Shown: positions 18,250-25,801 of the stretch, piece by piece | Numbering within the stretch: the first letter of the stretch is position 1 | Layout: each line of letters opens with the position of its first letter | NCBI GenBank assembly: GCA_964631565.1 | Contig: CAZVYJ010000004.1 | Location: 1-64,000, forward strand | DNA from: CAZVYJ01 sp964631565 | Lineage (GTDB): Bacteria > Planctomycetota > Phycisphaerae > SM23-33 | Direction: 5' to 3' | DNA: 64,000 bases | Notes under the pieces: model-generated | What the model was told of the DNA's origin: nothing | Seen by the model: the letters and a program-made list of their open reading frames with translations, nothing else | Database searches by the model: none | Made by a program: the position numbers and the translations under genes

Positions 18250-18798
18250 ATGGATGCTTTTGAGCAGATTGTTGCGATGCTATTTGAGCGGAATGGCTAC
18301 TGGGTGCAGACATCCTACAAGGTATGCTTGACCAAGGACGAGAAAAAGAAGATCGGCAATCCCACCACGCCGCGCAGGGAGCTGGATATCGTGGCATATC
18401 GTCCAAAGGACAACGTCGTCCTTGCCATCGAATGTAAATCCTCTTTGAATTCCCCAGGCGTCAGCTATGAAGGTCTTTCCGGGCAATCCGATAGAGGATT
18501 GAAGATCTACAAAATGTTCACTGATGCTAAGCTTCGCAAGGTGGTGTTTTCACGTCTCAAAAAGCAAATGCTACAAGCTGGCATGATACTACCCCACGCA
18601 AAGGTAAAGCTTTGCCTGGCTGCCGGCCACATCCGTAAGGGAAACAAGGCCCATATTGAAAATCATTGCCGCAAGAATGGCTGGCTGTTATTTGCCGAGG
18701 ACTGGTTCCGCGAGCAGTTCGACAAGCTCGCTGAGACCGACTACGAGAACGACATAGCTATAGTTGCAGCCAAGCTTGCTAAAATCGCGAACGAATAA
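18250..18798 (+). CDS. PD-(D/E)XK restriction-endonuclease-like protein
   Basis: This 182-residue protein has the compact active-site layout of the Mrr-like and related PD-(D/E)XK nucleases: RRELDIVAY with D46, then E61-C-K63 in LAIECKSS, with the helix FEQIVAMLFERNGYWV ahead of them. These residues bind metal and cut DNA. There is no separate DNA-binding or methyltransferase domain. It follows the DUF6508 gene by 4 bases, and a nuclease gene of another type lies just upstream, broken by IS630. The product is probably a type IV-like restriction nuclease or a toxin. Confidence 0.72.
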   Translation: MDAFEQIVAMLFERNGYWVQTSYKVCLTKDEKKKIGNPTTPRRELDIVAYRPKDNVVLAIECKSSLNSPGVSYEGLSGQSDRGLKIYKMFTDAKLRKVVFSRLKKQMLQAGMILPHAKVKLCLAAGHIRKGNKAHIENHCRKNGWLLFAEDWFREQFDKLAETDYENDIAIVAAKLAKIANE

Positions 18799-18882
18799 TG
18801 GAACCGACAAGGTTGCCACATGCTTTATATTTATTTCGCGAGCATTAGTAAAAGTGATAGAGTTGGATTGGGGCGCGTCGCC

Positions 18883-19392
18883 ATGATTCTGTGGACTATT
18901 CAACATACCGAAGCTTGGAAATTGCTGCAGAGACACGGCGTTCTCTATGGAGATATGCGACGAGTGCTGACATCATTTCGGCCGGCCTACAGATGGCTCA
19001 TGAAGAAATTATCATTCAATCGACCGCCGATATGGGCCTGGTATGCTTACGGTGGAACAAGGAAGAAGCCCGATTTGCGTGAGTCAGGTTACCTTAATTC
19101 TGGAACTCATGGAGTGCGTATTGAGTTTGATGCACCTGATGAACTGGTTTCGCTGTCACGATTTGACCTGTGGAATTTGGTTTTGAATGATGCGTATCTG
19201 TCCTTCGATGAGCAGCATGACGTAGATAATCCAACGTGTCAGCAGAAACGAACCTCTTGGCGACATATTTTCAACTTGGAATTCGGCGATCCAGAGTACT
19301 ATGGCGCGCCCACCAAAGCTGCCATTCAAGCCGCCCTACCGTTGCTTCGTTTTGATTGGGTACGGAGTCGCCAGTATTTCAAGGCACGTTGA
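18883..19392 (+). CDS. DUF3841 family protein
   Basis: This 169-residue protein begins MILWTIQHTEAWKLLQRHGV and contains PPIWAWYAYGGTRKKPDLRE and IEFDAPDELVSLSRFDLWNLVLND, which together are characteristic of DUF3841. The ATG at 18883 starts the conserved part; a longer frame from 18820 has no family support. The function of the family is unknown. It is often found next to toxin-antitoxin and defence genes. No membrane segment is visible. Confidence 0.75.
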   Translation: MILWTIQHTEAWKLLQRHGVLYGDMRRVLTSFRPAYRWLMKKLSFNRPPIWAWYAYGGTRKKPDLRESGYLNSGTHGVRIEFDAPDELVSLSRFDLWNLVLNDAYLSFDEQHDVDNPTCQQKRTSWRHIFNLEFGDPEYYGAPTKAAIQAALPLLRFDWVRSRQYFKAR

Positions 19393-19609
19393 AACCAACT
19401 GACGCAGTCTTCGTCGATGGGCCAATCCACTTTCGCATGAAACAAAACCGCCCGAAGAATGCAAGTCCATACCCCAACACCTTCAGTTCCCCATCTCGCG
19501 AGCTCGTAACCAGCCATGTCGCCACAGAATGCCGGTAAATTATTCTTTGCTCTCTTCTGCTCTGAACCAGACGGGGCCGTGGATGAGACAAGGAGTATCG
19601 GTGGATTGA
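19393..19609. other. Stretch without a recognisable gene
   Basis: No frame in this stretch has a ribosome site or familiar sequence, and no repeat or hairpin stands out. It separates the DUF3841 gene from what looks like the tail of a nucleotidyltransferase gene and may be decayed coding sequence of that gene. Confidence 0.4.
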
Positions 19610-19756
19610 GCATGGTGCACAGAGCAACTGCGGATCAGGATTGCTGCGATGGACTGGAAGCATGTACGCGAGGATGTGCGCCGATTCGTTAAGCCCAACG
19701 AACTGCCGTCGCTTGATCTCTGGAGCCAGGAATTTTTCATGGCGCAATGCGGCTAG
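19610..19756 (+). pseudogene. C-terminal remnant of a possible AbiEii-type nucleotidyltransferase
   Basis: The 48 codons before the stop at 19754-19756 read RIAAMDWKHVREDVRRFVKP, a pattern like the C-terminal end of AbiEii/DUF1814 nucleotidyltransferase toxins, where a short DW-x-x-V-x-x-DV-x-x-F segment closes the protein. A stop codon at 19607-19609 and the lack of any nucleotidyltransferase motif upstream mean that nothing functional is left. The identification rests on a short similarity judged by eye. Confidence 0.35.
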
Positions 19757-19794
19757 CTGATGTAATGTGCAAATGGTACGAAAAAGGAGCCGCA

Positions 19795-20031
19795 ATGGAA
19801 AAGCAAGTAAGGGGTGTTATAGCAAAGCTGGAATTTCCGCTGCCGGAATGCAGAGATGAATTTGAATTGGCCGCGCATGCCATAGACATCAAGGGTGTGC
19901 TCTGGGACTTTGACGAATGGCTTCGCAGCGACCTCAAGTATGGCAGTGACTTCGACGAAGATACCCTGAAAGCTGTCCGAGATCAGCTCTATAAGTGCCT
20001 GGAGCAACATAACGTCAGATTGCACGAATAG
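19795..20031 (+). CDS. Small conserved hypothetical protein
   Basis: This 78-residue protein starts at an ATG at 19795 preceded by AAAAAGGAG, which favours it over an in-frame ATG at 19747. The C-terminal two thirds (IDIKGVLWDFDEWLRSDLKYG ... LKAVRDQLYKCLEQHNVRL) are acidic and probably helical, and resemble small proteins seen in phages and accessory regions. There is no motif that points to a function. Confidence 0.6.
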   Translation: MEKQVRGVIAKLEFPLPECRDEFELAAHAIDIKGVLWDFDEWLRSDLKYGSDFDEDTLKAVRDQLYKCLEQHNVRLHE

Positions 20032-20072
20032 GCCTCGCCGGAAGCATCCTCCCAACCAGGGATATATTCTAG

Positions 20073-20101
20073 TCGAAAATAACCGCAGAAGTTATTTTCG
20101 A
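20073..20101. promoter_or_regulatory. Palindromic operator 1 upstream of the Fic gene
   Basis: TCGAAAATAAC, a 7-base spacer and GTTATTTTCGA form a perfect 11-bp inverted repeat. A second copy with the same spacing lies 41 bases downstream, next to the start of the Fic gene. This arrangement is typical of a repressor that binds as a dimer to tandem sites; the Fic protein's own C-terminal helix-turn-helix is the nearest candidate. Confidence 0.7.
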
Positions 20102-20113
20102 TTTCAGCGATAA

Positions 20114-20142
20114 TCGCAAATAAGACTCTTGCTTATTTTCGA
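20114..20142. promoter_or_regulatory. Palindromic operator 2 overlapping an alternative Fic start
   Basis: TCGCAAATAAG, a 7-base spacer and CTTATTTTCGA repeat the first operator with one mismatched position in the palindrome. Its last base is the A of the upstream in-frame ATG at 20142, which argues that translation begins at the later ATG at 20166. Occupancy here would block transcription of the Fic gene. Confidence 0.7.
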
Positions 20143-20165
20143 TGCCGCAAGTAAGCTTATTGAAT

Positions 20166-21320
20166 ATGAAACGACACATACAATCTGCCGGCAGATACGT
20201 CCGCTGTCCGGGCGGCTATCAGGCGTTTGTCCCTGCTCCGTTGCCTCCCGACGTCACCTGGACGGCCAAGCTGCTCCGCGCTCTGTCCGATGCCGATCGC
20301 CGGATCGGTCAGCTTGCCGGTGAGGGGCGGGGTCTGCCCAACCCGCACCTGCTCATGCGGCCATTCATCAAACGCGAGGCAGTGTTATCCAGCCGCATCG
20401 AAGGCACGCAGGCCACGCTCGGCGAGCTGCTGGCCGCCGACGCCGGGGCATCCGTGAATCGAAGCCCGGAAGACTTGCGTGAAGTGGCCAACTATGTAAT
20501 TGCCTTGGACCATGGAATCAAGCGGCTCAAGAAGCTTTCCCTGTCTCTGCGACTTGTTAAGGAAATCCACGCCAAACTGATGCACGGCGTTCGGGGTGGT
20601 ATTGCAACGCCAGGCGAGTTCCGTCGCAGCCAGAATTGGATAGGGTCGCCCGGCTGTACGCTCAGCAATGCCAGCTATGTTCCGCCACCTCCCAATGAAC
20701 TTATGGCTTGTCTGGGTGAGTGGGAGAAATTTCTGCATGACCGTTCTCTGCCTCCGCTGGTGCAGGTGGCCTTGATGCATTATCAGTTTGAAGCAATCCA
20801 CCCATTCCTGGACGGCAACGGACGCATCGGGCGGCTGTTGATCACACTGTTTTTGGTGGAACGTGGGATTCTGCCGACACCATTGCTGTACCTCAGTGCA
20901 TTCTTCGAGGCCACGAGAAGCGAGTATTATGACAGGCTCTCAGCAGTCGCGGCCAAATCTGCATGGGGCGACTGGCTCGAGTACTTCATCAATGGCGTTG
21001 CCCGCATGTCTGAAGATGCCGTTAGCCGTGCCGAGAGGATTAATGCGTTGACGGCACGGTGGTGTGAAAAGGTTTCAGGCGCGGCTTCCCATACATCACT
21101 GCAACTGGTTGAGCTGCTGCCCGAGAACCCGTATTGGACTATTAACAAGGTGGCTCAACGCCTTGATGTAGCTTTTACGACAGCCCAGCGGGCCGTAAGC
21201 AGGCTGGAGAAACTTGGCATACTTAAGCAGACTACTGATGCTCAGCGCGGAAGGGTCTTCTGTGCCACTGCTATAATGGACATCCTGGACGAGCCGGCCA
21301 AGCTCAAGTCAGAGCCTTGA
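20166..21320 (+). CDS. Fic-domain AMP-transferase with N-terminal inhibitory helix and C-terminal HTH
   Basis: This 384-residue protein has the Fic core motif HPFLDGNGRIGR (from H212), which uses ATP to add AMP to a target protein. The helix SSRIEGT near residue 75 matches the (S/T)-x-x-x-E-(G/N) motif of class II Fic proteins, which holds the active site shut within the same chain. The N-terminal VPAPLPP segment and a C-terminal winged-helix (NKVAQRLDVAFTTAQRAVSRLEKLGIL) complete the usual architecture. I chose the ATG at 20166 because family members start just before the GRYV segment and because an operator overlaps the earlier ATG. The two palindromes upstream suggest autoregulation. Confidence 0.9.
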   Translation: MKRHIQSAGRYVRCPGGYQAFVPAPLPPDVTWTAKLLRALSDADRRIGQLAGEGRGLPNPHLLMRPFIKREAVLSSRIEGTQATLGELLAADAGASVNRSPEDLREVANYVIALDHGIKRLKKLSLSLRLVKEIHAKLMHGVRGGIATPGEFRRSQNWIGSPGCTLSNASYVPPPPNELMACLGEWEKFLHDRSLPPLVQVALMHYQFEAIHPFLDGNGRIGRLLITLFLVERGILPTPLLYLSAFFEATRSEYYDRLSAVAAKSAWGDWLEYFINGVARMSEDAVSRAERINALTARWCEKVSGAASHTSLQLVELLPENPYWTINKVAQRLDVAFTTAQRAVSRLEKLGILKQTTDAQRGRVFCATAIMDILDEPAKLKSEP

Positions 21321-21473
21321 ATCTGCCAAGGGATGGATGACGCTGAACTAGCAACATTCTTTTTACATTTCCGTGCATACACTATCTTTTTGGATTAGAA
21401 CTTTCCGAAAAGGGTTTGGCCCGCTCTACGTCTGGACATGTTCGTTATCAATGACAAACGGTATTTACATTCG

Positions 21474-22334
21474 CTACCCCTTGGTCTTCAAAGCCTTGTT
21501 GATGTCGGCCAGGAAATCAACGGTTCTGTCCCATGCATCATCGAATCGCATGGTCACTTCCGGCGGGAGAAGATGAACAAGATTCCGCTCCCAGTCGGCG
21601 TGGAACTCTTCCTGCCGCTGCCGCACACGGTCGATGTCTATAACAGCTGCCGTCAACCCTTTGGCGGCGAGTTTGCGAGGCAGTCCCTCCGCCACATCGT
21701 CAGGATTCATGTGTTGGCGGCTCGTTAACGTGGCAATGTCGTACAGGTCACGCGAGATTGCGTACTGCCGCTGCCCGGCCAGTGCACGGATTTTCTCCGA
21801 AAGCATCTCCAGCAGGTCATAGCATGGAACTTCGACATTGCCGCTCATCCCCGCATCGCTGTACGGCTGGAGGATCGATCGTCGCACGGCCGGAAACACG
21901 AGCACCTCATCCGTCGTCACGTCAAGGCGAATCGATCGTGGATCACCCCGACGACGAAGCGGACCGTGGTAATACAACCGAGCCTGGTAGGACTCCTTGC
22001 CGTATTCGTCGTTAACGACCTCCACCCGGATAGGCCGAGCGGTAAAGTCGATCTGCCAGTCGTCGCCTGCTGCGGCGGCGACGGCTTCCAGAAGCCGCTC
22101 AAGCTCACGCTGCGAAATCCGCTTTTCGACTGTGAAGTCAATATCTTCGGAGAAGCGGTAGTCCGCGTAGTAGCATTTTCGTAAACACGTGCCACCTTTG
22201 AACCGCAGCGTCGCCGCAGCTTCCTGGCGATACATCGCTGCCAGAAAACAACCAAGCACGTAATCCAGGTCCACGACCATCGGATCGACGCCCCATTGCC
22301 CGGCCAGTCTACGAATCTCCGCTTCAGGAATCAT
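21474..22334 (-). CDS. AbiEii-type nucleotidyltransferase toxin (type IV toxin-antitoxin)
   Basis: This 286-residue protein has the nucleotidyltransferase signature of AbiEii/AbiGii toxins: RFKGGTCLRK with G47-G48, then FSEDIDFTV with D64-x-D66. Relatives stop growth by adding nucleotides to tRNA or by a similar transfer. The start codon overlaps the last 4 bases of the antitoxin gene, so the two are co-translated with the antitoxin first, as is usual for AbiE. The C-terminal end (AWDRTVDFLADI) resembles the conserved tail of the family. Confidence 0.87.
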   Translation of the reverse strand: MIPEAEIRRLAGQWGVDPMVVDLDYVLGCFLAAMYRQEAAATLRFKGGTCLRKCYYADYRFSEDIDFTVEKRISQRELERLLEAVAAAAGDDWQIDFTARPIRVEVVNDEYGKESYQARLYYHGPLRRRGDPRSIRLDVTTDEVLVFPAVRRSILQPYSDAGMSGNVEVPCYDLLEMLSEKIRALAGQRQYAISRDLYDIATLTSRQHMNPDDVAEGLPRKLAAKGLTAAVIDIDRVRQRQEEFHADWERNLVHLLPPEVTMRFDDAWDRTVDFLADINKALKTKG

Positions 22335-23167
22335 GGCCGGCCCTCGCGAAGAACGCCTGACACGTTCAGCCGCACGCGCCAGCGAGCGTTGACCGGGCCG
22401 GTCATAGGCCTGCGTGGCTCCAGCGGCGCATAACCGCCGGTCAGAAGCTTATACCATCGCTCAATCCGCTCAGGGCGCTGCGGAATGCGAACCTTCCTGC
22501 CGACGAGTTCCACCAGCATCCCAAGCCGCTTGTACGCTGCACCGGAACCGAGTCGTTCGAGATACTCTTCCACCCGGTCCCAATTCATCACCTTTGCTGC
22601 CGATGGAAGCATTTCGACCACCTGGCCGATCCCACCACAATGCTCGGGGTGGTCCATGGCATCTACAAACGTCTTCTCCTTGTTTGTAACGGTGAATTGT
22701 CCCTGGCCAACGGAACGTTCGACCGTGCCGAAGAACTTGGCCTCCCGGACAAGTATGAACCGGTAGCGCACGCCCATAACGGTTTTTGTATTGTGCATCT
22801 TCTTCTGAGTCGTCTGGACGAATACCGTTCGCGGAATCTGCTCGGTCCAGTTCCAGTGATGGCAGGCCGACCAGTATGCCACGGCTGCAGGGTCGGCCAG
22901 GTGGCTTGCGACAAGGAGGGAATCCTCCGACCAGTCCGATTCCGGCCCGGCTTCCAGCGGCACTATCAGGTACTTGCCCCGGGTGATGCGCACCACCCAT
23001 CCTGATTCCTGGAGCTGGTGGAGCAGTTTCGACGCTCGTGACATCGAACACCCCATGCTTGCCGCGAAATCATTAACTAGAAAGATGGTCTTGCCGCTTG
23101 CGGACAGGCCGGCTAGCACTGTCGCAACCTGTGCCGACAAGGTACCCCGCTGTTTACTCTTAGCCAT
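22331..23167 (-). CDS. AbiEi-type antitoxin with winged-helix domain
   Basis: This 278-residue protein begins with a winged-helix region (FLVNDFAASMGCSMSRASKLLHQLQESGWVVRITRGKYLI) followed by the AbiEi C-terminal domain (AYWSACHHWNWTEQIPRTVFVQTT). Such antitoxins repress their own promoter and neutralise the partner enzyme by an indirect (type IV) mechanism. I chose the ATG at 23167 with GGAAG 9 bases upstream over a longer frame from 23185. It overlaps the toxin gene downstream. Confidence 0.85.
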   Translation of the reverse strand: MAKSKQRGTLSAQVATVLAGLSASGKTIFLVNDFAASMGCSMSRASKLLHQLQESGWVVRITRGKYLIVPLEAGPESDWSEDSLLVASHLADPAAVAYWSACHHWNWTEQIPRTVFVQTTQKKMHNTKTVMGVRYRFILVREAKFFGTVERSVGQGQFTVTNKEKTFVDAMDHPEHCGGIGQVVEMLPSAAKVMNWDRVEEYLERLGSGAAYKRLGMLVELVGRKVRIPQRPERIERWYKLLTGGYAPLEPRRPMTGPVNARWRVRLNVSGVLREGRP

Positions 23168-23263
23168 GGTATTCTTCCATTGCAAGAACTACGTGGATAA
23201 GACTAACACATATACTGCCTGGTGCAAGGAGAAATTCGCACACAGATACCCTTGCGCAATGAA

Positions 23264-23298
23264 GCCCGGTGAATACCCAATTTGGGAATTCACCCAGC
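23264..23298. repeat. Palindromic repeat, copy 1
   Basis: GGTGAATACCCAA at 23268-23280 pairs with TTGGGAATTCACC at 23282-23294 with one mismatch, inside a longer frame of GCCC and GCCCGG. A related copy is at 25438-25472, and the 25 to 30 bases before each copy are also similar. The pair looks like members of a dispersed palindromic repeat family of the REP type. Confidence 0.65.
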
Positions 23299-23301
23299 CC
23301 G

Positions 23302-23457
23302 GTGTGAGGTGCTCTACAAAAGGCGGACACTTGGATGGAGGGTATACTGTCGCCGCAGACAGGAGTGTCCATTATGGCAGAGCACAAAAGCTATGCAGAG
23401 GAGTTCAGGTTACAGACTGCCCGACTGATCGTCGAGCACCTCAAAATTATAAGGTAG
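23302..23457 (+). mobile_element. IS3-family remnant (start of orfA)
   Basis: From about 23302 (TGTGAGGTGCTCTAC) the sequence looks like an IS end, and an ATG at 23374 behind CAGGAG opens MAEHKSYAEEFRLQTARLIV, a typical IS3 OrfA N-terminus. The frame leaves the family pattern after about 21 residues and stops at 23457. OrfB and the right end are absent. It differs from the remnant at 12026, so two different elements have left traces in the island. Confidence 0.6.
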
Positions 23458-23691
23458 AGACATTCCGGCGATTACCGCCATTTGTATGCTCCACGCGTGT
23501 GGTTTTGGTTTAAAAGGAAGGTGAACCGCTCTGTCGCTACTGTAACACCTTGAAATACAGCATGTTAGGCTCGTGAGACATCAACTTGTTTCCGGATGAC
23601 TGGAGTTCTGAGAGAAAAAAGACGATATCATTTGTAATGCACGATAACATTGAATATGATATGGTGCAGATACAAGGATAACGACAATAAG

Positions 23692-24675
23692 ATGCACATC
23701 AAACTTCAACAGCTTGAGAAGTATCTCAACGAAACACTTGGTGTCACATTGGCTCCAATGCGGTGGCGAGATTCTGCGCGATTGGCTCCGTTCCTGCGCG
23801 AGCGTTACAGGTTTTGGGAAGTCTTGCTCTTAAATACACAGTGCCTGCTGATGGCAGATGAAGACGATCAAGAGCAGGCGGCAGGGGTAATCCGTAAACA
23901 CATGACCCAGGTGCAAGACAAGTGGCCTGCGGAAGTGGTCTATGTACGAAACCGGCTGACACCTTACAACCGCAAACGGCTGGTCGAACAGAAAGTGCCT
24001 TTCGTGGTACCTGGCAACCAAATGTATCTACCTACGCTGGGTATAGATTTTCGGGAGCATTTCAGGCGGCAACGTAAGAGGCCGGCCAGCTTTAGTCCTG
24101 CCACCCAGGTGCTGGTGATTTACTGGATGCTCAAAAGAACCGACGAGTACTTGACCCCCGGTCAGATGGTCCAGCAGCTGGGCTATACACCAATGACAAT
24201 GACCAGGGCCTTCGATGAACTGGAAACCGCAGAGTTGGGCGAGGTCACGAGACATGGAAAGGAGCGCCAGCTCCGCTTCGTCGAGCCGAAGCATGATATC
24301 TGGACAAAGACCCAGCCGTTCCTGCGAAGCCCGGTTACGAAACGGGTGTTTATCCACTGGCCCCGTCCAATTCCGGAAGGTATCGAGGCCGGACTGGCAG
24401 CGCTTGCGCACTATACAATGTTGGCTCAGCCGGTACATCCGGTGATCGCTCTCTATAAACAGGACTGGAAAACGTTACCGCAATGGCGAGACAAGACTCC
24501 GATTCCCAAGCAGGATCCGGATGTTGTTGAGGTCGAGATATGGAGCTATAAGCCTGGCTTGTTCGCCCAAAAAGGAGTTATCGATCAGCTATCGCTTTAC
24601 CTCTCGCTCAAAGATAACGAAGATGAACGGGTTCAGACAGCACTCGAAGAAATGCTCGGGAGATTCAAATGGTAA
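23692..24675 (+). CDS. Winged-helix protein, probable antitoxin of an AbiE-like pair
   Basis: This 327-residue protein has a middle winged-helix region (TPGQMVQQLGYTPMTMTRAFDELETAELGEVTRHGKERQLRF) broken across about residues 160-205 and a C-terminal part that ends in a run of conserved-looking hydrophobic helices. Its last 7 bases overlap the next gene, a nucleotidyltransferase, which is the layout of type IV toxin-antitoxin pairs. I chose the ATG at 23692 with AAGGA about 13 bases before it; ATGs at 23650 and 23656 would add 12 to 14 residues. I infer an antitoxin and repressor role from structure and pairing. Confidence 0.65.
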   Translation: MHIKLQQLEKYLNETLGVTLAPMRWRDSARLAPFLRERYRFWEVLLLNTQCLLMADEDDQEQAAGVIRKHMTQVQDKWPAEVVYVRNRLTPYNRKRLVEQKVPFVVPGNQMYLPTLGIDFREHFRRQRKRPASFSPATQVLVIYWMLKRTDEYLTPGQMVQQLGYTPMTMTRAFDELETAELGEVTRHGKERQLRFVEPKHDIWTKTQPFLRSPVTKRVFIHWPRPIPEGIEAGLAALAHYTMLAQPVHPVIALYKQDWKTLPQWRDKTPIPKQDPDVVEVEIWSYKPGLFAQKGVIDQLSLYLSLKDNEDERVQTALEEMLGRFKW

Positions 24676-25406
24676 AAGGTCTGGCTATCTTCCGCGAGAG
24701 ATTCCGCGAGTATTCCGACCGGTATTTGCTCATTGGTGGCACAGCGTGCGATCTGGCCATGACGGCGGCGGGCTTTGAGTTTCGAGCTACAAAGGATCTG
24801 GATATTGTCCTTTGCATCGAGGCGCTTGACATGGCATTTGTGCGCGAAGGTGATTACCAAGTTCGGCAGAAGGCAGAAGGCGGCAAGCAGTTCTATCGTT
24901 TTCAGAGGCCCAAAACCGAAGACTTCCCATTCATGCTGGAGCTTTTTTCGCGATCGCCGGAAGGTCTGCTTGTCGCGAATGACAGTCACTTGACGCCTAT
25001 TCCTACGGCAGAGGAGGTTTCCAGCCTGTCAGCGATTCTCATGGACGATGACTACTACGGGTTCATCCGTTCAGCAGCAAAGAATATAAAAGGCCTGCCT
25101 GTCGTTGGTCCGGAAGGTTTGATTCCATTGAAGGCACTAGCCTGGATGGATCTGACAGAGAGAAAGGCCAAAGGCGAGACCATTGACAGCAAGGAAATAA
25201 GGAAGCACAAGAACGACGTGTTTCGTCTATATCAGATCATCGATCCCGATTTTGATCTGGCAGTTCCAGATAAAGTGAAGACAGATATGGCCATGTTCGT
25301 CGAACGGGTAGCAACTGAAGGTGTGGATCTTAAGGCGCTTGGTATCCCCAGGGCGGACCTTGAAGTGATTCTGACGGATTTGCGGAAGCTGTACAAACTT
25401 GACTGA
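24669..25406 (+). CDS. Nucleotidyltransferase, probable toxin of an AbiE-like pair
   Basis: This 245-residue protein has the nucleotidyltransferase core: LIGGTACDLA with G23-G24, then ATKDLDIVL with D43-x-D45, and a helical C-terminal half. It is not a close copy of the minus-strand toxin at 21474; its motif spacing and C-terminal part differ. Overlap with the preceding winged-helix gene indicates co-translation. It most likely adds nucleotides to an RNA target or a protein, as AbiEii/MenT-type toxins do. Confidence 0.72.
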   Translation: MVKGLAIFRERFREYSDRYLLIGGTACDLAMTAAGFEFRATKDLDIVLCIEALDMAFVREGDYQVRQKAEGGKQFYRFQRPKTEDFPFMLELFSRSPEGLLVANDSHLTPIPTAEEVSSLSAILMDDDYYGFIRSAAKNIKGLPVVGPEGLIPLKALAWMDLTERKAKGETIDSKEIRKHKNDVFRLYQIIDPDFDLAVPDKVKTDMAMFVERVATEGVDLKALGIPRADLEVILTDLRKLYKLD

Positions 25407-25730
25407 AAACCCCGCACGTAGATGTCCTGATGCGAGAAGTCCGGTGAAATCCCAAAATGGGAATTCACCCGGTCCGTTGCAGGAGAAATATTGCACACCT
25501 TCGTGATGCGCGCTGAGTGTGATAGTGATGGGGGTACACTGGGCGCGTTTTTGTGCCATACGAAATTTCGCTTGCGTAGCGCGCTGAAAACTGTACCCTA
25601 AACTGTACCCTGTAATCGTGTAAACATATGTAAAACAGGTAATATTGGAAGAGATGGGACGCGAACGTAAGTAGCGGCGTTGCCATAAGTTACTTGAATA
25701 TCAAGGATTTAGGGGAATCGTCCGGGAGCC
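25407..25730. other. Island tail without a gene
   Basis: This stretch follows the last island gene and ends at the tRNA-derived attachment site. It contains the second palindromic repeat at 25438-25472 and a short tandem motif (ACTGTACCCTAA, ACTGTACCCTGT) at about 25590-25613. No integrase gene is present; if the island encodes one, it lies beyond the left edge of the window. Confidence 0.5.
25438..25472. repeat. Palindromic repeat, copy 2
   Basis: GGTGAAATCCCA at 25443-25454 pairs with TGGGAATTCACC at 25458-25469 with one mismatch, flanked by CC and CGG. It is related to the copy at 23264-23298, and the two bracket the plus-strand AbiE-like pair together with the IS3 remnant. Confidence 0.65.
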
Positions 25731-25773
25731 GCTCATAACCCGGAGGTCGGAGGTTCGAATCCTCCCCCGCTAC
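25731..25773 (+). other. 3' half of a tRNA-Met(CAT) gene, attachment site of the island
   Basis: From 25732 the sequence CTCATAACCCGG, then AGGTC, then GGAGGTTCGAATCCTCC, then CCCGCTA, is the anticodon loop (CAT), 3' anticodon strand, variable loop, T-arm and 3' acceptor strand of an elongator tRNA-Met. The D-arm and a proper 5' acceptor strand are not present at the required distance upstream. Integrases often recombine at exactly this part of tRNA genes, which leaves a 3' copy at one end of the inserted DNA and the intact tRNA at the other. Defence genes end just before it and core genes begin just after it. Confidence 0.72.
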
Positions 25774-25801
25774 TCACGGAATACTTCGGTTCGAGTACTT
25801 G

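Larger units (their letters stand above)
23168..23691. other. Junction between two AbiE-type modules
   Basis: This stretch lies between the start of one AbiE pair (minus) and the start of the next (plus), so it must hold two divergent promoters. It contains a palindromic repeat (23264-23298) and an IS3 remnant (23302-23457). The last 230 bases, AT-rich before 23692, have no gene and probably carry the promoter of the plus-strand pair. Confidence 0.5.

Noticed and set aside
25668..25773. A complete tRNA gene
   Set aside because: TAGCGGCG near 25670 could pair with the 3' acceptor strand, but the distance is about 104 bases, there is no D-arm and the anticodon loop would be 12 bases long. It is better explained as a 3' fragment.
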